64,000 bases of DNA from Lentinula raphanica (GCA_027919835.1 JANVFP010000035.1:124001-188000), one strand, 5' to 3'. Shown: positions 11,274-22,925, counted from the stretch's first letter. Program-made: numbers and translations. The notes: generated by a model from the sequence alone, not told the origin.

Positions 11274-11279
11274 TTTATA
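11274..11279 (-). promoter_or_regulatory. TATA box of DUF6699 gene 4
   Basis: The minus strand reads GTTATAAAACG about 143 bases upstream of the chosen ATG, nearly the same distance as in gene 3. This supports the downstream ATG and common ancestry of the two promoters. Confidence 0.5.
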
Positions 11280-11289
11280 ACGCAGGCCC

Positions 11290-12450
11290 AGGTGTTATGT
11301 ATATGAGTTCTATATGAGGTGCAATGTAGCTCGACAGGAATATTGTCATTTTGGTCTATGATTTTACGTCGGACACAGATTGCGTTGAATGAGTCATTCA
11401 GACTACAGCTTCTGCTTACTGCATCTGCCTTTCTTGGAAGACCGATTGATCCAGATAAGTACCACTCAGCGTCTATCATTCACTCTCGAGTCTCTACCAA
11501 ACTAGGCTTTCTCTGGTGGTGGTACCGACGCATTCTCCCCGGGTAAACCTGGGCCGGCTACTAGGTATTCCAACTTCGATGTAATCTTCGTGTCATGAAG
11601 ACCGAAATGAACAAGATCATTCTCTTACATATTGGGAACACGGACGATGCCATATGCCTGTGTTCTCTTGTTCATCATAAACGTTGTGCGCTCAGCGCTG
11701 TCCTCGTTAAGGCCTCAGGCAACATGGCAAGCGGTGTCTATTAGTATTACCGATTCTGATATCATGGTTCAATGAATCATGACAAACTTACGAGGGACGT
11801 CTGAGAATGGAATAGAAGGCTGCAGCCTGATATAGACGTGTAATCGCACAGGGCGAAACCTGATACTGAGCACGCCCTACACGAGCAAGGGCCCTCATTG
11901 CTTGATGCAGAGCTGTATTCGCGCACCAACCAGTGTAGTTGCAGTGAGCTTGCGGCTAAACGGTGTTGCTCCATTGATGGGCTATGCTTGCACGGTAATC
12001 AGGGGTTGATCATTGTCGTCGACTCTGGGTTGCGCAAATGTTGAATAACAGCATGTGAGCTACGACGCAAGACGAAATTGGGCATTGAAAGAAGATATCA
12101 ACATGACCAGACGAAAGTCTATGAGACGACCTTTTCAGAAGTCCAACGATAGCAGGCCGTACCTACTACTACAGAGCCGTTGTGACTCCGATTTCCTGGC
12201 ATGAAAATGGGTGCTCATAGCGTCGGATTCATCAACAGGAGGACGGCAAGTGTTTCCAAAAAGTCATGCAGAATGTACATGGCTCCAGCAACCACCAACA
12301 TTTGCAGATGTGGCAGAAAGGGGGGAGAGAGGATCTCGGGTTGATGAAGGCAAGTTATCATGGAAGCTTGGTGATGTCGTACATCCGTATATGAGGAATG
12401 CAAGCTTTTCGAGGTTTTCAAGGACGGCAGTATGTTTGAATCGAGCGTTC
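11290..12450. other. Intergenic DNA, no gene seen
   Basis: No recognisable domain, RNA or repeat. Only short frames without family signatures. Confidence 0.4.
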
Positions 12451-12888
12451 CTAGTATATGGAAGAAGGGAAGTAAACGTACCATCCACTTCTATACAAAT
12501 ACGCTGACGATATCTTAGCATAGTGTTGTACAGTGGGAGCGCACCTGAGTTCGTAATGCGACATACTTCTATCTGGGTTTCCATGAAGTCGGGAAAATCG
12601 ATTGTAAGTGTCAAGCTGATGTTGATATCGCTGACACCGCGGTATCCAGTCGATCAGGTTAAATTCTTTGTAGGAGCCCGATCCTCTTCGGTCTCCAGTT
12701 TTGCCATAGGAGAACTGATCCCAGAATGAGTCAGAGCTCCGGAGATCTGTACGCAACTGCTCTCCCGCGCGAGCAGACTTGGGTGTAGTAAGTGATGTAA
12801 GATAGGCCTGACGCTCATCGAAAACATTGAACTGACCTTTGCATGATGATTGTTCGAATAAAGAGTTTATGATTGCTTTGGCGCCCAT
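12451..12888 (-). CDS. Possible hypothetical gene, unrecognised
   Basis: A 145-codon ATG frame (starts MGAKAIINSLFEQSSCKG) with a fairly protein-like composition, followed on the same strand by an overlapping 116-codon frame at 12264-12614. The two may be exons of one gene. I see usable donor-like sites but could not settle a model. No domain, signal peptide or membrane segment is recognisable. It could equally be chance coding. Confidence 0.2.
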   Translation of the reverse strand: MGAKAIINSLFEQSSCKGQFNVFDERQAYLTSLTTPKSARAGEQLRTDLRSSDSFWDQFSYGKTGDRRGSGSYKEFNLIDWIPRCQRYQHQLDTYNRFSRLHGNPDRSMSHYELRCAPTVQHYAKISSAYLYRSGWYVYFPSSIY

Positions 12889-13106
12889 TGTCTAGCCGTT
12901 TGATCTTTGGGTTCAACTCCTCCAGTGCAAGACTACCAGGGAGCAACTACTTCCAAGGTTCGACGTTGACTTGAGCCGCATGTTGAATTAGTTATATACG
13001 ACATTCAAATCTGACGAACTTACAAGAAAGGTTGACACAAATTAGTACTCGTTCAACGACGGAGAATGCGGCAAACACATATCAAGTATCACTAGTAAAA
13101 ACAGGT

Positions 13107-14663
13107 TCAGGAAACATCTATGCTATATAGAGAGCGTGGCTTGCTACTCAAGCCTCCCTCATAACAAATTCTCAATTGGTCCTGCGTTGTCTCAGTGAGA
13201 CGACAATTTTGGAGCACTAATGTCTCCAGCCTCGCTACTCCGGGCATCCTGGGTTTCGCGTTTTCCGGCCACCAACGAGAATGAGCGAAATCTGCAAAGT
13301 AGCTTTGGCTAGGGATCGAGGAGTCGTACAGGTGGGATGCTGAAAAGGTCGTCAAGTGAGGCAATAATTGTCTTCTCGGGATGTCTGAGTCGTAGCGAAG
13401 CATCTCCATGAGAGAAGCAGTAGTAGCTGCCGTTGCAACTTGAGATCCATCATCTTCGCACTGAATATGCAGTTCCTGAATCGTATTCACAGCAGGCGTC
13501 GATAAGATATCGGATAGAGACGATAAGGTCAGTGTTTGAGGTGCACCCTCTCTCAATATTCCAGTGAGAGTCAAACAGAGTAAGCCACAGGCTAGGTGGG
13601 ACGATCCACTCCTTTTCATGAAGGAAAGCAGCGCAGGTTCTAACGCTGACTCATTGCGCTCTTCAAGGGAAAGATAAGCTGCTGTTGATAAACCCAGCCT
13701 CACCAATGAAGGCAGTGTCAGCACACGCAGCAACCCGCTCAAACCATGAGTATTGCCAAAAACAACGAGCTCTCGAAGGTTCGTCAATGTAGTTGCAGGA
13801 AATGTGGTGTAAGCAGAGGGACTGAGCCAGCAAACTGTGGATAGAGACATGTGCGTGATATTCTGCAACTGTTCAATTCGTAAAAAAGCTCGCAAGAATT
13901 TGAAATCTTGGAAAAGCCCGTGAACGGATTTCACGGTCAGGACATTGACGGTCTCGGAAATGAATGTTTCCAAGAAGGGATAGGCCACGACTTCGTGAGT
14001 GATGTTTATATGCAGTCTGTGAAGATTCTTCGAGCTGGAAAACGGTGGGTATAAGTAACGCTGATCTGTTAGAACGCGCGGGACGGAAAGTGTGAGCTCT
14101 TCAAGGGCGTTTAAGCTCGGTTGGATCTGCAATTCGGAGAGAAAGTCCTGTGCATCCCAAGAGTTTGGTATGACAAGACGCCTCCATTTGTTTGAAAAAC
14201 CTAACACGACGCGCTTGTACAATTTGGTATACCGAGTCCTCCGCCGCTTCGAGGGCCATCTCAACGACGGCCAATCATGAACGGTGAGATCTATATTCAG
14301 ATCGGAAGAGCATGATATCCAGTCCGTAAGCGCTGCCTCAAAGGATTTCACATCCATCTGAGTATGAAGCGCAGACGGTGCTTCCATGATGAGTGTAGTC
14401 CAAATTTCCGGCGATGTACGTGCAACAGCTCTCCAGAATGAGCAAACTTGTGTGTAATTGGCAGGGAGTTGGATAGATACGGGAGGATCGAACCAGAATA
14501 TCCGAGCTAGAATTTCAGGAGGAACCATTCGTGAACTTGGTCGACGTGGACAAGGACAAGGAAGATTCGATGTGATCATTGTGATGGTTTCATTGTAGAA
14601 TTTAGCGCCCATCCCTGCGTCTCGACTGTCACCATCTCCCTTTTTCATCCTCTTCCTAGTCAT
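13107..14663 (-). CDS. F-box protein with leucine-rich C-terminal region
   Basis: Single-exon gene of 518 residues, ATG at 14661-14663. Residues about 46-93 form an F-box of the F-box-like type common in agaricomycetes: MVPPEILARIFWFD, then the signature VCSFWRAVARTSPEIWTTLI. The rest is leucine-rich with irregular LRR-like spacing (LEELTLSVPRV, LRELVVFGNTHG, LVRLGLSTAAYLSL, IQELHIQCEDDG, LETLVLQNCRL). By family it should bind Skp1 in an SCF ubiquitin ligase, with the C-terminal region selecting substrates; the target is unknown. It belongs to a different F-box family from the 20-61 kb array (no LPQELIDRF start, no YWW tail). The first 40 residues are Lys/Arg-rich and disordered. Confidence 0.86.
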   Translation of the reverse strand: MTRKRMKKGDGDSRDAGMGAKFYNETITMITSNLPCPCPRRPSSRMVPPEILARIFWFDPPVSIQLPANYTQVCSFWRAVARTSPEIWTTLIMEAPSALHTQMDVKSFEAALTDWISCSSDLNIDLTVHDWPSLRWPSKRRRTRYTKLYKRVVLGFSNKWRRLVIPNSWDAQDFLSELQIQPSLNALEELTLSVPRVLTDQRYLYPPFSSSKNLHRLHINITHEVVAYPFLETFISETVNVLTVKSVHGLFQDFKFLRAFLRIEQLQNITHMSLSTVCWLSPSAYTTFPATTLTNLRELVVFGNTHGLSGLLRVLTLPSLVRLGLSTAAYLSLEERNESALEPALLSFMKRSGSSHLACGLLCLTLTGILREGAPQTLTLSSLSDILSTPAVNTIQELHIQCEDDGSQVATAATTASLMEMLRYDSDIPRRQLLPHLTTFSASHLYDSSIPSQSYFADFAHSRWWPENAKPRMPGVARLETLVLQNCRLTETTQDQLRICYEGGLSSKPRSLYSIDVS

Positions 14664-16373
14664 GAATCTATATGATCTTTTTTCTCATGCAGTGTCTATA
14701 CGGACCTCGCTACGTAGGAAGAATACACAGCTATCTGAAAGTCTACCATTGTGTTAGAAGGTGCGCTCTTCTGCAGTCGTCGCTCCGCGTAGGACACGAT
14801 ACCCATCTCGACTCGTTCATACCACGTATATCTGCAATTACACAACCAACCACCTCCTGACACCTGGCTTATTCTTCTTTGGCTACCAGCTGGATGACGG
14901 AGAGCGGTATAGACAAGGAACTCAAAAAAATCGTTGTTGTACAGATTAAAAATTAGCTAGGCTTTCGCGGTTTGTCGTCTTATTCTCCTCCTTGCTAGGG
15001 CTCTTCTAAAACAGTCGATACTCCACTCTAGGTTTATCCATATCTTGAAGTCACTTGTCCGTTCTCAGTCCCCAATTTCCTGCGTCCGACGCTCAGTAAA
15101 ACAAGTCTAGAGCTTTGACCGTAGCCCTCCGTAGCCGGTGTATTGTTTTACTTGTCTAACCTGGGGAACAACGAAAAGACGCTGCTTTCGTAGTCTCTGG
15201 GTGTTCCTGTCAGTTGGGTGTGCACTGTGATCGTCCAAGTCCTTTACGAAATGACGCTAGAAAGATCCTACAGGCCTACAAGCCCAAAACGAGGAACGAA
15301 GGAACTGAAGTGAGAGTCGTTCAAATTGCTCACTGGGAGGAAAATGGGGTGAAATCATGATTGTTAGTAGGGAAAGAGTTAGAGACAGGTGAGCAAGAGA
15401 TAAAATGACTGATGAGTGCTAAGACTTACTGGGATGGCCAGCACATCGAATTCTGGATCGCCTTGATGGTTATTTGCTAAACTATCACGAGCTGGAGCTG
15501 TTGTATCATTCAACAAGAGGGAGCATAGGCTCAGATCTTCATAGATATCCCGTCAGCTGTGCAAGGAAAGAATCAGAACACCTTATACCAGCTGTCCGTG
15601 TCAATCTCCATTTCAGCGTTCATTCAGCCTCATATCCCATCAGCGAAGTTACAAGGACGTTAGTCAACGCGTACGAAGGCCACAAGCTTGATTCTTCGAA
15701 GCTCGACAACACGAAACAGAAGTGGCTAGTCCAGGCCCATCGCATTGTTGTTCTTATATGGTCTTATACGAAAACCTAGATGGGCTCTCGTTTCATTCGG
15801 ACTCGATACTTCCCGAGCGCTGAGCGTGTCTCAAGAATCATCTCCTGTTCCAGCTGTTGTCAAGGTAAGCATCTGGAATGCTAAGAATCAGTGTAATGGT
15901 GTGCAAAGCCCTGCAGAGCGTAATAAGTACACCAAGAAATGATCTAACCATACTTTAACTTACCAACAGTGCTCATCAGGTCAAATACGAAAGCTGTATT
16001 ATATTTATTATACAGCTTCGAATCTCCAAGGAAGAGCTAGGCAAGTACTTGATTCTCTACCCATGAGCAGTAAGTATGTGAGGACGACTAACAGACAGGG
16101 TTCTAATGAAGGATTCACCGATGCAGGCGTAGCCGAGTACATAAGTCGAACTGCGAAGAGCAAAATACAGGCGCTTGTTCAATGGAACATAGCGCCGGCA
16201 GGCGCTCAACCATGTCTCCACTGCTTTAACTCACTTCAACATCATCAGACGATCTAGTAGCTGTAAGATCATTCCACAAGATTTCTTCATATACTTAAGC
16301 ATATGTAGTTGTGGCTCCAATCCCATTCCTTCAGACTGGAACCTCTATCCTGTCGCCAACATAACTCGGACGA
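14664..16373. other. Intergenic DNA upstream of the MLKL-like gene
   Basis: No recognisable gene. A plus frame of 101 codons at 15474-15779 has no family signature. A hairpin lies at 15991-16018. Confidence 0.4.
15991..16018. repeat. AT-rich hairpin
   Basis: AAGCTGTAT, a 10-base AT loop, then ATACAGCTT: perfect 9-bp arms, about 350 bases upstream of the MLKL-like ATG. The role is unknown. Confidence 0.6.
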
Positions 16374-17867
16374 ATGTCAACTAGAGGATCATCTGGTCGT
16401 TCTTGCTCGTATGGTTCTGAGAAATCGAGCACTGAAGACAGTGGGAGGCTGCCCGGCCGTCCCAGTCCCAGTCCCAATCCGAAGACATCATCGTTCAGCT
16501 CGTTATGCTGGGATCTATCAGAAAAAGTCCTTTGTGCCCTTAACAGTGCAGCCCAATACGCACCAACGCCGTATCTTGGGAGTCTGTCTGTCGTAGCGTT
16601 GAGTATATTCAATTCTGTTCAGGTATGTATCTGTAGCCAGTCTTCCGTTGAAGGGTTCTGAACGTTACAAACGCTGAATGCCATCTCATTGCTAAACAGG
16701 GCGCGAAAGAAAACCAAATCGTGTTGGGACAGCTTGTACAAACGATCGCCGAATTTCTGTACGCTATTTCGGATGCGTATAAGGAGTTACATCCCGCCAG
16801 TCCGACCGACTTTAGTGGTACCGGTAAATCTCAACCACAAGCTTCGTTTCGTCCGATCCGACGTTGAATGCTCAAGTAGAGGAGTTATTCAAGTCTGTCT
16901 CTTTCTTCTTTGGTTAGAGCATCGGTCTGATATAGCCTGATATCGTTCGCAGAACACTCACCAACATCAACGAATGGATAACTGGCGTGAGATCAAGAAC
17001 GTCCATCCGACGAATTATCGCGTCTAGATCAGACCTCGCTGTGATACAGGACTTTCGAGATCAGTTGAACGCTGCGAAGGATAAATTTCAGGTACTTACT
17101 ACCAAGCATTGAGCCCCTTGATGGAATTCATATGTACCCCAGATGCAATCATTCATAGCGCTTCGAAAATCCGTATCAGAAATAGCTTTACAGCAAGATA
17201 AGATGATTTCTCAACAACATAAGATGGATCAGGATGCTGTGCGTAATGTGATAACTTCATAACTTCCGAGTCTGATTGTCAATTGAATGACCACGCTTTT
17301 CTTCTTCTTCTTCAGGCTAGTCGACACAAAACCGTACGAGATCAGTTGATGAATATGCACAACGACTTTCAGAATACCATTCTCGGAGGCCCCATCACTG
17401 ACTCACCCACCTCTACCTTGTTGGCTCCGGTAAGGTCGAATACATCTCCCAGTGCGACCGTCATTCCACCTCGTCCCCGCACCGCTTCTGCTCGTTCCAA
17501 CACGGATCTCTACCCTGGAACTGAGTCCGGTACCTTCGGTCCTTTAAATCCTTTCGATCTCACCAAACCAGAAAGTCCGAACAACAACCCATTTTCCGCA
17601 CTCGCTCTCCGCGGTAACGTTTCCGTACAGAACGTTAGTGGGAACTATACGGTCAACAAGAACATAGATAGGTCAACGAGGCAGAACTTTGGGAACGTGT
17701 ATAATTATGATGGGCAGAATATGGGGTTTGGGGGCGGAATGCGAATAGGGTGGGGAGATATGTTTCGGGAGTCCGAGCGTAATTGGTATAGACCTGGCGG
17801 AGCGTTTGACGCGTTTGAAGCGGTTCGACCTAGTAGTGCACGAGCACGGGCGATTCGGTCGAGATAG
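16374..17867 (+). CDS. MLKL-like helical-bundle protein with Asn/Gly-rich tail
   Basis: Spliced gene of 391 residues. Exons: 16374-16622, 16700-16823, 16877-16892, 16953-17091, 17143-17238, 17316-17867; all junctions are GT-AG and in phase. Residues about 45-175 resemble the four-helix-bundle domain at the N terminus of MLKL-like fungal proteins: APTPYLGSLSVVALSIFNSVQ, then LVQTIAEFLYAISDAYKEL, VEELFKTLTNINEWITGV, and a basic RIIASRSDLAVIQDFRDQL. A heptad-like helix follows (about 176-230), then a Pro/Ser/Thr linker. Residues 309-324 read NVSVQNVSGNYTVNKN and 332-349 include NFGNVYNYDGQN plus GFGGG, a beta-prone Asn/Gly region that could act as an amyloid signalling motif. There is no kinase or NTPase domain, so it is a stand-alone bundle. 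The MLKL-type assignment is from recall; the amyloid role is inference. Confidence 0.72.
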
Positions 17868-19836
17868 TCGGGACGGCATCGATTCGTTTGTGGTATGGTA
17901 TGTGAACGTTATAGTATATACATGGGTATTGGGTAGTGGCTTATACATGACTGGTACATTCATTATCGCATACCTACCTATTGCAGACTTGGGATTATCA
18001 TAACTGTTTTTACTTCTCTTGCGAGCGGCGAGTTCGAGTTTGATGACGGTGTCGTTCAAACGGTCCAGCTATCAGCGACTAAGCCGTGCTGGAACATGAA
18101 AAGTCAGTCCAAGCGAATTTTTTACAAGGTAAGCGGCGCACCGATGTTGTCTCCCAATCCCGGTGAGGCCTGTGCCGATTATCATTCCCGATCACTTGAG
18201 ATACTGATGGTCTCCTCCTCCTTCCTATTGATGTAAGCTCGGGAATCACACTTCGTCCAAGGATCACTCGTTGAATTTCAGGTGTAGCCTGTCTGAACAT
18301 TGAACAGCCTCAGGCTGCAGGCAAGAACGGCAGCTGGAACCGTGGAAGGTTGGAGATATATAAAGCTGAGCGCTCAGCGAGAGACCCGGTCTTCGCCTCG
18401 ACTTCAAAAAAGAAGTAGCCCTGTGAAAATCACAATCAGACTGGGAGTGAGACTGGTGTAATTGGACACAAAGATTCGGATGCTTCACCATTTTTGTGGT
18501 GACAGTTCGGGCTTAACTTGACACGGCTATTACGCAGAGATGACATTTGGGAAGAAGAGGGTGAGGAAATCAACCGCGTACACGGCTGGCATGCGGATTT
18601 TGAGGTTTGGTGCATGTGGGGTACCAAAAATGCGGAATTCTGCAAAAACTCGGATGGTTGTACTAATAGGCGACTTGATGTTATCGCTGGTCATCGATTG
18701 GTTCCAGAATTTAAGTCTGCTGCCTCCCCAATTGGTCTTGGTCCCACATCGCGAGATCCCATTGAATTCGTTGTTTTTGAATTCTTGTTGTCGGGCATTT
18801 CGGAGAAGGTTCTTGATAGAAGTAGAAGATCAGAGAAAAGATTCACTCTGTGGTACATAGGTCGAACATCGTGGTATGACAAGAACCAAGGCAAACTGCC
18901 AACTTCCAAGCTCTTCCAAGCGGCCAGCATGGGTTGTTCCTTTTGGTTATTTGTTCACACGCTGGAAGCGGTGTTTACAAGTTTTTACAAGTCGGGTTAC
19001 AACCAGGTTACAACCACGATAATCCTGGAATTATCCTTTCTCCTTCAAGCTTCGAGCGTTCACGGTTCTTCACATTATATACTTGCCCATGCGGGATCCC
19101 ACCTGATTCCAGGTCTAGACGGAACCGACTCTCGCTCTTCTTTTCTTCTTTCCTCTTGCCAAATATCCATTCTGCGGCCTTCCGAACTCACCCCAATTCC
19201 AAGACTTATCAGATAAACCTCTCAGTCTCAACTCGTTAAGTTTCCCAGTCATACCGAGGAGACCAGCCGCCGCCGAGGGCCTAGTCGGCCACATCAAAGA
19301 GGTGCTGCTTGTCTTGGGCACCACACGCAGGCTGTGTTGGACCATCCAACTCCGTAATTGCCATTTCTATTGAAGTTGATACTTATTCAGACCTAACGCA
19401 CGATTTTTGCCTCAGATATTCTACCAAAATCGCGGCAGCTCCCTGTCTTATCCTGGTCTTGACGTTTTCCGCCGGATGGACAGATACGTGTAGCTGGAGG
19501 ATCATTGCAATCTTGCTCGACCTCATCCGACTCCTTACCACTATCGATAATCGCCTTCAACGCCAATACCATCCTTATCCCTCGTCCCTATCATCTCCCT
19601 TATCCTGCCCATCCCCCGATCGTACACAGTCGGGTCCAACCTACGTCAGCCGAGAATCATGCTGATCGCTATTTCCGAAAGTTCACGAAGCATCACGATT
19701 CCACGAGATCATGAATGAGGCTGTGGATCTGAGTGAGGCGACTTCGAGGAGAAATTGTGTTCTCGCTCACCCCACACACATGTCCCCTCTCGCTCTTTCT
19801 TCGTGCTCGTTGTCGTATCCCTCGTCCAATCTGCCC
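17868..19836. other. Intergenic DNA with a relic
   Basis: No intact gene. A TATATAAAG box sits on the plus strand near 18355 but no gene follows convincingly. The 232-codon plus frame at 18518-19216 begins with TTG and shows no domain. At about 19240-19380 (minus) the sequence MAITELD...HLFDVAD, stop, ALGGGWSPRYD is a decayed homologue of the frame at 41352-41582. Confidence 0.4.
19240..19380 (-). pseudogene. Relic of the MALTKWVVQ-type frame
   Basis: Read on the minus strand, ATGGC(A)(A/C)TTACG and then TGGTCCA, GAGCAGCAC/AAGCAGCAC, GTGGCCGACT and TCCTCGGTATGAC(A/T) follow the order in the frame at 41352-41582. The copy here has a stop after VAD and another soon after SPRYDWET, so it is dead. 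It shows that the diverged left flanks of the two F-box units are also homologous. Confidence 0.5.
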
Positions 19837-22800
19837 TCACATTATCTCTATTTGTTAAGTCTGATTCGGACAAGAACGCCTCGATCTTGATTCTTTTGGA
19901 GTACATTACGCTCATAGATAGTTATAACTTCTGAGAGGTATATTATGTCTGCGACTCTGACCGGATGAATACCGAGAGTGCGAAAGAGTTTATACACCGA
20001 GAAAACAACAAAGGTAATGGAAATACATGATGATTTACTTCAAATAATCAGGCTGGTACCACCAATAATCTGTGTTTCCACTCTTCAAACGACCTGTTCT
20101 ATATGTCCTTGGCAACGTTTCCGCGAGTAGAGTTTCTCGCAGCTTGAATGTAATCTCTTCCACTTGAGTCCTTCCCATAGACTCTGGCAATTCAGTGTCA
20201 GTGCAAACCAGATTTTCCAGCAGCTCGTCTATTGATGCTTCGGTTAGGAAAATCGGGTCGACCAAAGGGCCATTGAAACCAAATGAGATGTGTAACAATT
20301 TAACTACCTGAACGACTGACTCCGATCCATCTAGATGGTAGACATTGTCGGACAGAGATTCAACTATATCATGAAGGTTTTCCCAGGTCTGGTAGGTGTC
20401 ATGTACCATGAGCTGTAAGCATTCCAGCTTTGGGAAGAAACAGAACCTGAGCTGCAGATAGTAGTCTAATTGGACATTAGATTTGGGAAGTCAACATTGA
20501 GTAAAATTGACTGACCTGAGTCCTTGAGATCAAGACTCAGATGAGTCAAAGACCCTTGGACTTGAGAGAACATGAACATGTAATCATAACCCTTTGGCAT
20601 TACAGATAGAGCGAGGTGAGTCAAGTTCTGCAAAGAGAATATGCCACGATTGAGAATTGCACCCTCTAATAGGGTCGTAGATTCTGGGTCAAAGCCCTCA
20701 ATGTAGAGACGCTGAAGGGAGATGCTGGGGGAGTTCATTGGCAAGCAGTAGTCACTTCGCATGACATGTGGGATTTTCTCGCCTGCAGGATAAAGGGCAC
20801 GATCTCTAATCAGAAAGTTGTCAGAGCCTTCAGGCTCAATGTTATCACTGAATGACATGTAGAACGGTTCCCGTAGACCCCCAAGGCACAACGATTGGAG
20901 ATTCGGGGCATTCTTAGCAAGAAGATCGAGCAGAGCGTCTCTGTTCGGTGACGAGCAATGTTGTACTAACTGGAATCCAGGATATTCATCAACATAGACT
21001 TGGTCTAGAGTATTGGCGTTGGAGCTGATGAGCATCGCAAGCTGATAACCTGGCCAATCATCTGGGTTTATTGAACCTTCTGAAGGCGGTGTCCAACTGA
21101 ACACACTCCACTGAATGTATAGAAACCTCAAATTCCTGAACGGCAAAGCATGAAGGCCTGAACCACGTCCCCAAGGTAAGTCAAGGGACTCCCATCTAGC
21201 CTTCCTTCTCTGCAGAAAATCCTCGTACGACAATGACTGCCATGCGAGACGAGAATGTGAAGCACATTCATCACCTCCATATCCAAGCCAGCCCTGAAGA
21301 TAATTCCTCGCGGGCATAAGTTTATTGCCAACTTGGACAAACGATAGCAATCGTAAACCTCGAACATAAGGAAGAGTAGTGGCGATAGATTCGGATAAGA
21401 ATGCCTGTGTGGACTGAGGATTTCCCGCAAGTGGTGAACGGAGGAAGTTTTCGTCTTGCAGAGTCAGACGGAGATCTGGGTCTTTGGTAGAAGGGAGAGA
21501 AGCTTTGTACTTCACGTCGTCGTAGTGCTCACGCATTGCAGTGAAATCCTGAGGCATAAGGGCGAGAGAGCGAAAGAGATGATAGCGAGCGTGGTGTAGC
21601 CAGGACCTGCTAACAAGAGATAGGGCTTTGAGATCTTCATTCGAATCATGGAATTCATCGATGAAGCGGTCGATGAGTTCTTGGGGTAAATCGAACATCG
21701 TGGTATGTAAGACGAAACGACCAAAATGTGGCATAAACTTTTTGGAAGTCACCGGACCGAGACACGATGCGTCTCCTGTTTCCCAGCCACCTCGTGCTAC
21801 TCGACCGGACAAAATAGCCCTCAACCAACAACTTGCGGGTCTCTCACCAACCCAGCATACTCTGTATTTCTCTTCTTCATCCTCGTCAACGATCTGTACA
21901 TACTCTTTGCGCTCAGACTACAGTTTCACTTCCGACTTCAAGTTCAATGTGGACTGGTGTGCGCTTGAAAACTTTGACATCGACATCACGAATCCATGAT
22001 GAAAACCGCTTGTCTCAATGATCGCGCCGAATAATCTGCTGGAACGATCCTCAATGGGTTACCTGAGGTTAAATCTGGGTTAAATACGATAGCAGAGATG
22101 ATTTTCAAGCTGGCGTGGGTCATGGGTGAGCCTTTTACTCTTGACGTGTATCAACCTAGTCTTGAATGATGATGCTTAAAACTCCAGGACGCGTGAAATG
22201 TACGTCAGACGCGTTGAGAATGCAGATCATAAGGTTCTCCTTTCGTACGTTTTCGGAACCCCGGACGAAGTGTTTGTAGCTGATTCCGCTGTACAGATGA
22301 ACAATCCAATCTTGCTGGATTAGATAGAGTCATGTCGACGTCGAAGTGGTTCTTCTCTTCGTTATCACCAGGCAGTCGACTACACTGCCTTCCTACTCGC
22401 GGTCGGAGGAGCACGTTTCTATTCACCAGTCTTGAATGGGTGGGGAAGGCGTTATATAGAAGCTCTAGTATAAATATTCTTGAGGAGATTGGTAAGTCCC
22501 TGGGGCCTGTACACTCTAGTATCTCTCCATTGACCTCACCTTTCGTCATCGCTGATTCTGTAGTCACTCGTCATCAACCTTCTTCACCAAAGAGTATGTC
22601 TCTTTTCCTTCCCCGATACTCGTCCTTGTTGTCCCGTCTCACAACGCTCTCTCATACATAGATCATCGCAATCCTCATAGTCGTGTCCTCTCCAGTAGGG
22701 CTGTCCTCCCTTGGTTCCATGTCGCCAAGTGAGTGCATGTCTTGCAGGACATGTCAGGCTCGAATGGTCATCATCAAGAGCGTCCCCATTATCCACCGTT

Positions 22801-22925
22801 ACGTGCCCTAGCACGGATCGCCAATTTAGGCCTATCGATAGTGACCAGTCACCAGAGTTGCTTTACTCTCGATTCTTCCCATCTCCGTCTCCGATGGCCT
22901 TGTCCTTTCTCATCCTATTCACGGA
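19837..22925. repeat. Left copy of ~3.1 kb near-identical duplication
   Basis: Matches 43604-47350 with only scattered differences. Alignment offset is 23,767 at the left end, 23,763 after a 4-base indel near 19,930, and 24,425 after the 658+4 base LTR insertion in the other copy; inside the F-box gene two 3-base indels cancel out. Left of 19837 the match stops abruptly. Right of about 22925 homology continues but at clearly lower identity. The tract covers all of F-box gene A plus about 1.2 kb upstream. Confidence 0.9.
20035..21698 (-). CDS. F-box protein A
   Basis: Two exons, 20516-21698 and 20035-20465, with a 50-bp GT-AG intron (20466-20515, phase 1); product of 537 residues. I choose the ATG at 21696-21698 because the protein then begins MFDLPQELIDRFIDEFHDS like its five paralogues; the open frame extends upstream without conservation. 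The N terminus is an F-box (LPQEL...LKALSLVSRSWLHHARYHLF). The middle has family blocks LDLPWGRGSGLHALPFRNLR, IQWSVFSWTPPSEG, WPGYQLAMLISSNANTLDQV and LALSVMPKGYDYMFMFSQV. The C terminus ends YRTGRLKSGNTDYWWYQPDYLK. F-boxes recruit Skp1 into SCF ubiquitin ligases; the rest presumably binds substrate. The target is unknown. It lies in the near-identical duplication, so its twin is A'. Confidence 0.9.

Noticed and set aside
18518..19216. 232-codon plus-strand open frame
   Set aside because: Starts with TTG, has no recognisable domain, no paralogue and no splice support; it runs over a region with a decayed homologue on the other strand.
22205..22567. 120-codon minus frame conserved in both duplicated copies
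   Set aside because: The copies are nearly identical everywhere, so an open frame in both is not evidence of coding; no domain is visible.
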